Part shown: positions 57,927-64,000 of the stretch, in pieces | Layout: every line of letters starts with the position of its first letter | How positions within the stretch are numbered: position 1 is the stretch's first letter | From: Hedera helix | Lineage: Eukaryota > Streptophyta > Magnoliopsida > Apiales > Araliaceae | Length of the DNA stretch: 64,000 bases | Assembly: GCA_947179155.2 (NCBI GenBank) | Contig: OX359276.1 | Location: 41,034,192 to 41,098,191 of the forward strand | Direction: 5' to 3' | The notes under the pieces: model-generated | The model's input: the letters and a program-made list of their open reading frames with translations, nothing else | Database searches by the model: none | What the model was told of the DNA's origin: nothing | Program-made: the position numbers and the translations under genes

Positions 57927-60787
57927 TAGCTTAATAACATACATGTTGAAGGCAAAATAAATCAACCACTGAGAAATAAAAATTACAATTCGAAAATGTC
58001 GGATTAAAGTTTACTTGCAACATTGAACATGGAAAAAACTGAAATGAACAACATTCCCCAAACATATTCCAAGGCCTAATTGGAAGGACAAAAAGTCAAC
58101 TGCCATAAAGATTCACTAGGTACCTGCTAGGCTGTTACTCTGAAGCAAAGGGAAACATACAAAATCACCTTGAGATAGTCTTGCAGCTCCTCCTTGTGCT
58201 CACTGAAATCAACTTTGATAGATAAAGTTCTTTTTTTTTTTTTGTAATAATCAGGATAATAATATGAATACATAAGTAGTGATTAAATGAATACTGAATG
58301 TTGATAATATAAGGTTGCTGCAACTTTAACGTACCTGAGAGAGTGATGACAACAACATCAATATATATGGTTCATGGAACGGACGTGACGGACTTTATAA
58401 ACATCTTCTCCTTCTACACCATCTATCACTCTTACCCTGTCTTGAAATTCTAGAGGCATATAGTCAAGGTTCAATACCTGAAGGGCGGTGACGAATCTCA
58501 ATCCATCCGGAAGCATCTCCAATCGAGAACACCACGAAATTTCTAGTTCATACAGCTTGGGCATTGCTCCTTTGTCCACTCTCCACATCTCTAAGTTGAT
58601 TAATTGATTAAGTTCTAGAGTTGTGAGCTGTGGGAAACCCATAGCAGAACATACCATTTATTTCCCAACATAAGAATGGGGATTTAATCGAAGGACTCTT
58701 AAGTTGGGAAGCTTCTCCAATAATTTCATGGGGTCTTCCTCAAAATAACAGTACCACAGATGTATGGAGAAGAGTCTGTCTGAGAAAAGGCGGTGATCAT
58801 AGTGCTTGGGTAATACGCCCACATGCGCATCAATGAACAAGTGATTAAGAGTGACACATTCTAGCAATCGTACCAAACAAGAATGCCCCTCTTCTGAACC
58901 GAATTTCGCGATGTTTACACACCAAAGGGACACATACCTCTTTTTGTGCATCTCCGAACTGATGAAGTCGATGGTCTCCGTAATGTCCTGAAGAGTGTTT
59001 ACAGTGATTTGCCGAAGTACTCGCACATTGGTTAACTTCACAAGATCATTTATGTCACAAGTACTCACATTAAATTTAGATATTAACCCCAGCTCAGTCA
59101 GCCCATCAAATATTAATTTCCTTCCAGAACCTTCTTTTACACGAATAAAGACTGGAAGATATAGATGCGTCAATTGCTTCATCTTGCGTAGCACATTGTG
59201 AGGTATAATAATTGGACAATGTACCTGCAGGTCGAGGGATTGTAAGTATCTCAAGTTGCCAATAGATGCTGGCAACTCGCCCAATGTACAGGCCCAGAAG
59301 CTCAAATAACGCAAATAGGTAAGTTCACCAATTCCCTCTAGTAACTTTACATTCTTGAAGTCAAATCTCTCGAGCCTCAAAAGCCTAAGCAATTTGAATT
59401 CCTTGATATATATCTTGAAAATCTTGAAAATTTTATTTTATATATATCTTGATTCAAGATATCAAATTCAAAAAAAAAAAAAAAAAAACTGTAAAATAAA
59501 TTTAATAATATGAACAAACTAAACACCCTATACTATAGTTCTTAATCAAAATTATATATTCACAATTTCTGTCTTTATTGATTTAAATTCAACATCAAAT
59601 GACACATGCCAAAATTTTTAATATATATTGTAAAGTTAAATAGCATGTACGTATGTAATAATTAGCAAGAATGAATAAAAATAAATAAGAATCAAACTGA
59701 AGTAATTAACCAGTAATGGACAATTAATAAAAAATTAGAGAAAAATTTAATGATATTTAACTTCAACTCTAAAATTTGGGAGAAATGAAATAGACACATG
59801 CAAATAAAAATTGAAATGTGAAGTTAAAAGAGAATATTAAAAATTCCTAATTATCATTCCTTGACCTAAGTTTTTTCTATTTTATTTTAGGATAGGCACT
59901 ATTTTGCTATATTAACCCACCCTCCATACTTACAGAATAATAAATAAAAAAAATTAAAAACCAAGGGTGAGCACTTGCAACACCTCCACTCCCCTTCCCC
60001 TTCCTCTTGACCCTTTTCCTCCGCTCCGTGAGATGTAATCTTTAAACTCTGTTTTGGTAGCAATTTCTTAGGAACAATTGGCTGGAGTCTTATATCAGAG
60101 ACATTTTATCAGTAAACTAACTTAACTAATTTAACCGTCTAATTATATGAAACATGACAAACAATTTCTTCAAAGTTGAATAGACATTTTTGTCCACGTC
60201 TAGCATATAATATGTCAGACCGTAATTGAAACTAGCTATTTACTGCTAACATATTATATATCGTGGACAAAGAAGTTTTAGAATTTGTACTTGAGACTAT
60301 TGTCCAACATATCCATACCATATTATTTATCAAATAAATGACCATCCTTATATATTAGCACATAAAATGAAATAACAATAATCTGACCTGGCATATTACC
60401 CTTTTTTCCTGGAAATACTTTCTTCATAAATAACTGCCAGCCCTCCTCCTCGGTTAAAGACCGAACTTTATATGGACATCCCATTTTTGCCACTTGTTCT
60501 AGACGAGTTGTAAGCATAATTTTACTACCAGATGCTTGATCTCCAAGGGGAAAAGCAGGTTCTAGGTTTTTCCAAGCAAGTGTTGTCCAGATATCATCAA
60601 TAATAACGAGACAATTGTTCTGTCGTTGCGTCTGGTGGAGCCTTTGGACCAATTCTCTGTCTCCCATTGCCTTGACCTCTCCCCTCTTATCCGGGAGAAG
60701 CTGGACGAGGATGTCTCTCAAAACCTTCTTTTTCTGGTGCTTTTGGCTTATACAAACCCATGCAAATGCTTGAAAACTCGATCGAAC

Positions 60788-61482
60788 GGGCGGAGCCAGC
60801 TTTTAATTTTAGGGGTGCCAAAAAATTTTATATACATACATAGCAGTTCAAGCAAGGGTGAAGCTAAAAATGTATTTTAATGAAGTCAAAATTATTATTA
60901 AATTATAAATAATTTGGTGGGGGTTCGGGGGCAGCGTCCCCGAGCCAATTTTTTTATATAATACTTTTGTACTTTCGGGTCACACATACATATATAATAT
61001 ATACTATATTACAATGACAATATAATAACTAATAATATATGGTATATATACACTATATTGACTCATAATAGATTTTTCTAATCACAACTGGTCATAAATA
61101 ATTAATTCATTAATTATTTTGAAAAATAATATAAATTAGATTATTATTTAGTTTAAAAATATTATAGAAAGAGATACATATATTTAGGGTATATGAGTCA
61201 TGTGATTAAAATTTGATTGAAAAAGTTATAAATTTTCAATTTGACCTCGTGTAATAAAAATTTTATAAAATTTGAGTGGGGTCAATTTATATATAATATT
61301 TTAAAATTTATCCTATATTATAAAACAATTTTTTTTTCAATGGAGTCAATTGACCCCATTCTAGTCCACCTAGCTTCGCCATTGAGTTCGAGTAAAATCT
61401 TAAGTTTAAAATCTTTTTTACTTAAATAAAGTTTAATTTTTTTTTTTATGTTTTTATAAAAGGTATTAAAATTTAAATATAT

Positions 61483-61542
<60 letters not shown>

Positions 61543-61674
61543 TTTTGGTAATTTGAGCAGAATTTTAACAACCTTGACTTTGCCAAGATTGGATCCCAAG
61601 ACCTCATGCACCCAAAGCCTTATGAGTAATTGTTTTACCATTGAGTCATGAGGGGCTTGGTTATAAAATATATA

Positions 61675-61725
<51 letters not shown>

Positions 61726-61782
61726 GGATGTCCAAAACTCAGGGGGTGCCATGGCACCCCAAGATAGTATGTAGCTCCGCCC
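60788..61782 (+). mobile_element. Transposon E1 (GGGCGGAGC ends) in the NLR pseudogene, about 995 bp
   Basis: The termini are GGGCGGAGCCAGC and GTAGCTCCGCCC, with the palindromic GGGTGCCATGGCACCCC just inside the right end. Comparison with copy 1 (GATCGAACCTCGTC) defines the insertion. Only a 2-bp AC repeat is clear at the borders, so the superfamily is uncertain; the ends resemble plant hAT-type GGCGGAGC elements. It carries a (TA)n tract split by a SINE. Confidence 0.85.
61494..61662 (-). mobile_element. Probable tRNA-derived SINE nested in E1
   Basis: On the minus strand it starts CCAAGCCCCTCATGACTCAA, then TGGTAAAACAATTACTC (A-box-like) and GAGGTCTTGGGATCCAATCT (B-box-like). It ends TTACCAAAAAAAA followed by TATATA. 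A direct repeat ATAAAATATATAT (61481-61493 and 61663-61675) flanks it, as target-primed insertion would give. The promoter boxes are approximate matches. Confidence 0.7.
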
Positions 61783-62252
61783 ACCTCGTCAAGATTGTAA
61801 ATCTTTCTGGCAAGAGTGGTTTTACCTTGACCCCCCATACCCCATAGAGAAACAACTTGGCAGCCTTTCTCTTTGTCTTTCATAATTGAGACCAATTTCT
61901 TTATTTCCTCATCCATCCCAACAAAATCAAAATCCATTTGAGTTAAGTGGGAATAACTCATCATCCTCAGGGGCCCGGTTGCGGAGTTTGAAGAAGAGAG
62001 TCCGGATCCTTCAGTTAGAGCTTTTATTTCATTACAAGTTTGTAAACTTGTAGTCAGCTTACCCATCTTAGTTTTTATGGCACCGATCTCCAAACCAATC
62101 TTGTGGAGGGTCATACCTTCACGAAAGAAGCAACAAAATCTTTTCATAGCTTGTTTGATGCCTCCCTCTCTTTTTGATGCAACTTCCACAACAAAAGTTT
62201 CAAGAATATCTTCGGTTTTATAAGAAAGTTGTCTAATCTCCCTCACCCAATT

Positions 62253-62315
62253 CCCGGGGCGGAGCTATGTAGTACCTGGGGGGTGCCATGGCACCCCCTG
62301 ACTTTTGAACATCCT

Positions 62316-62364
<49 letters not shown>

Positions 62365-62841
62365 GTATATGTTTTATATATTTAAATTTTAACACCTTTT
62401 ATAAAAACATAAAAATAAAAAAAACTTTAAACTTTACTTAATTTTGTTTTGCTCGACTCCCACATTATTTATTAAACTTTAAACTTTTAATCACATTACT
62501 CATATACCCTAAATATATATATTTCTTTTTGTAATATTTTTAAACTAAATAATAATCTAATTTATATTATTTTTCAAAATAATTAATGAATTAATTATTT
62601 ATGAACAGTTGTAATTAGAAAAATCTATTATGAGTCAATATAGTGTATATATACCATATATTATTAGTTATTATATTGTCATTGTAATATAGTATATATT
62701 ATATATGTATGTGTGACCCGAGAGTACAAAAGTATTAAAAAAAATTGGCTCGGGGGCGCTGCCCCCGAACCCCCGCCAAATTATTTATAATTTAATAATA
62801 ATTTTGGCACCCCCTGGAGTAAAAACCTGGCTCCGTCCCTG
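62253..62841 (-). mobile_element. Transposon E2, inverted relative of E1, 589 bp
   Basis: It starts CCCGGGGCGGAGCTATGTAG and ends CTGGCTCCGTCCCTG, with GGGTGCCATGGCACCCCC near the left end, so it is inverted relative to E1. The interior (TGTGACCCGAGAGTACAAAA, GGCTCGGGGGCGCTGCCCCC) is the complement of E1 sequence. AATT borders it on both sides (62249-62252 and 62842-62845). Copy 1 shows the empty site (CACCCAATTGCGTATGG). Confidence 0.88.
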
Positions 62842-63022
62842 AATTGCGTATGGTCTGATTTTCGTATTGTTTTGCTTCTGCATCTTGTAAGTAACATTGC
62901 ATCTTTTTTAGCTCAGCTTTAATATCATCAATTTGATCGCTCAACCCGGACAATAATTTAGCCTCAGAGATCAACAAATCTCCAAGCCTTTGCAAAGTAA
63001 AACTAACCACAGCTTCTGCCAT

Positions 63023-63866
63023 CTCTTGTCTATATAAATAAATGTAACAGAAGCTAGAATTAAAGAAGAAAGGGCACCAAAGAGATACTAATGAAGATGC
63101 TAGCTTTAGTTTTGTAGTACATGTGACATTGTTCAAGGTTTGATCGTGGATCATATTATATAGCAATATATTCGGGTCACCATCCGGGGAGCAGTAGCTA
63201 GGTAACTTTAAGTTGAATAAAGAAAAATCAAGTTGCACACACATTAGTGTATATCCGTTTACGGTAATGACAAAACTATTCATTTTGGCAAGTTTTTTCA
63301 ATTTGAACCCACATGAATCAACAATTAACACCCTATTCAACTTCAAGTTCTAAAAAGACAATTATCTTTATTTTAGTGAATTTCACCTAATTACTCGCTT
63401 GAAATCGACACATGTTAATATTTATTCAATTTTTGGCCTGACATACCTATAGACAAATAAAAAAGGTGTAGACAGTATTTAATTTAATTAAACACCAAAC
63501 ATTAATATTAAAAACATTTAAAAATTCGGCACTCTCTTATCTTTTCAATTCCCATAAAACGATTAGCTTCAAACCCAATTAAATCTCGAACCCAGATCCT
63601 TCCCAAACCTAAATCACCCATCTTATGAACCTAAATAAATAAATACCTCCAAATAAATAATCATAATTACAATACCCAATACATATGCAGTTTACAACCA
63701 CCACTATTTAGAGAAGAAGGAAAAAATAACAAAAAGAAAAGTAAACTCATCATTGCCACCATTAAGCCTTTGTCGTGTTCAGCCATAGCCACCGTTAAAA
63801 GTTTTGTGCCGCCTTTGCCTTTGCATGTGCCAACGTTGTAAGGAAGTCCTTGTTACAGTCGAGTTT
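63023..63866. other. 5' flank of the NLR pseudogene
   Basis: It matches the 5' flank of the intact NLR (47304-48149) with small indels. No separate gene is seen. Confidence 0.7.
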
Positions 63867-63870
63867 TTAC

Positions 63871-64000
63871 TAGGGCTGTAAATGGTAACCGAAAAATTCG
63901 TATTCGTCCGCATTCGTATTCGGAAAAAAACGGATATTATTCGCATTCGAAAAAAAACGGATATATCCGTATTCGGTTTAAAGGTATCCGCAAATAAACG
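63871..64000. mobile_element. Start of a repeat element running off the window
   Basis: TAGGGCTGTAAATGGTAACC interrupts the duplication match at 63867-63870. It is followed by repeated ATTCGTATTCGG and AAACGGATAT words, typical of the ends of a common plant hAT-type repeat. The right end lies outside the window. Confidence 0.6.

Larger units (their letters stand above)
58358..63022 (-). pseudogene. CC-NBS-LRR pseudogene, duplicate of the NLR at 43018-47303
   Basis: It is nearly identical to the intact NLR but broken four ways. (1) A deletion joins LRR codons (RLLRL, about 59401) to the middle of the intron, removing GLPL, RNBS-D, the VHD motif and the first LRRs. (2) GAA to TAA makes a stop after SYVGK at 58658. 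(3) A 995-bp transposon sits after the P-loop (KIYNLDEV, 61783). (4) A related 589-bp transposon sits in the coiled coil (NQTIRN, 62841). The start codon, P-loop GMGGQGKTT, kinase-2 LVIIDDIW and most LRR codons survive. It cannot encode a receptor but could give antisense or small RNA matching its active sister. Confidence 0.95.
56906..63866. repeat. Segmental duplication, copy 2
   Basis: It matches 41829-48149. It begins inside the UGT coding start: only about 22 codons remain, MERQGRQKPRRL through FPFHGH. It ends at GTTACAGTCGAGTTT. Differences include an extra segment of about 350 bp (57573-57926), the NLR lesions described in the pseudogene entry, and the transposons at 60788 and 62253. 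Confidence 0.93.

Noticed and set aside
61540..61665. tRNA gene on the minus strand
   Set aside because: The A- and B-box-like words are present but there is no cloverleaf or acceptor stem, and a poly-A/TA tail follows; a SINE fits better.

Overview
This is nuclear DNA of a flowering plant, almost certainly a eudicot. The evidence is AT-rich intergenic DNA, GT-AG introns, a coiled-coil NLR gene, a family-1 UDP-glycosyltransferase relic, and abundant Ty1/copia, Ty3/gypsy, CACTA, hAT and Mutator-type elements. I cannot place it to family. The window is dominated by transposable elements. The only host gene that looks intact is one NLR on the minus strand (47303-43018).

Layout. 1-6.3 kb: LTR-retrotransposon remnants, with a 32-bp minisatellite, microsatellites and no coding potential. 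6322-27469: one Ty1/copia insertion (5-bp duplication CCATT on both sides) that has become a nest. It holds a Ty3/gypsy LTR (6750-8469), a second, solo LTR with its own ATCAT duplication (9714-11402), and a minus-strand Ty3/gypsy element (12176-26825). The gypsy integrase is itself split by an 8.48-kb CACTA transposon (12971-21450, duplication TGA). The CACTA element carries two spliceable genes with open frames: a TNP2-type transposase (1137 codons) and a Transposase_24/TNPA-like protein (447 codons). It may be autonomous.

27.5-33.2 kb: gene-poor DNA with a 151-bp Mutator-like hairpin MITE, palindromes and a tandem duplication. 33.2-39.5 kb: a degenerate repeat-bearing sequence hit by four DNA transposons, each with a precise target duplication: a hAT element with a transposase remnant, a hAT MITE, and two CACTA MITEs in opposite orientation. 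The two CACTA MITEs share their termini and the palindromic TTCCGWCGGAA subterminal motif with the large CACTA element, so that element is a plausible source of the proteins that moved them.

39.9-48.1 kb: a UGT pseudogene followed by the intact NLR. 48.5-56.9 kb: a solo gypsy LTR of the same family as the nested one, foldback repeats, an unusual tandem/inverted GGTNACC array and a long-TIR Mutator MITE. 56.9-63.87 kb: a second copy of the UGT-5'/NLR segment. Its NLR is a pseudogene, with a deletion across exon 2 and the intron, a nonsense codon, and two insertions of one transposon family in opposite orientations, one of which contains a SINE. A further repeat begins at about 63871 and runs off the window.

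Exon models, target duplications and junctions were read by eye. Family names rest on recognised motifs, not on searches.
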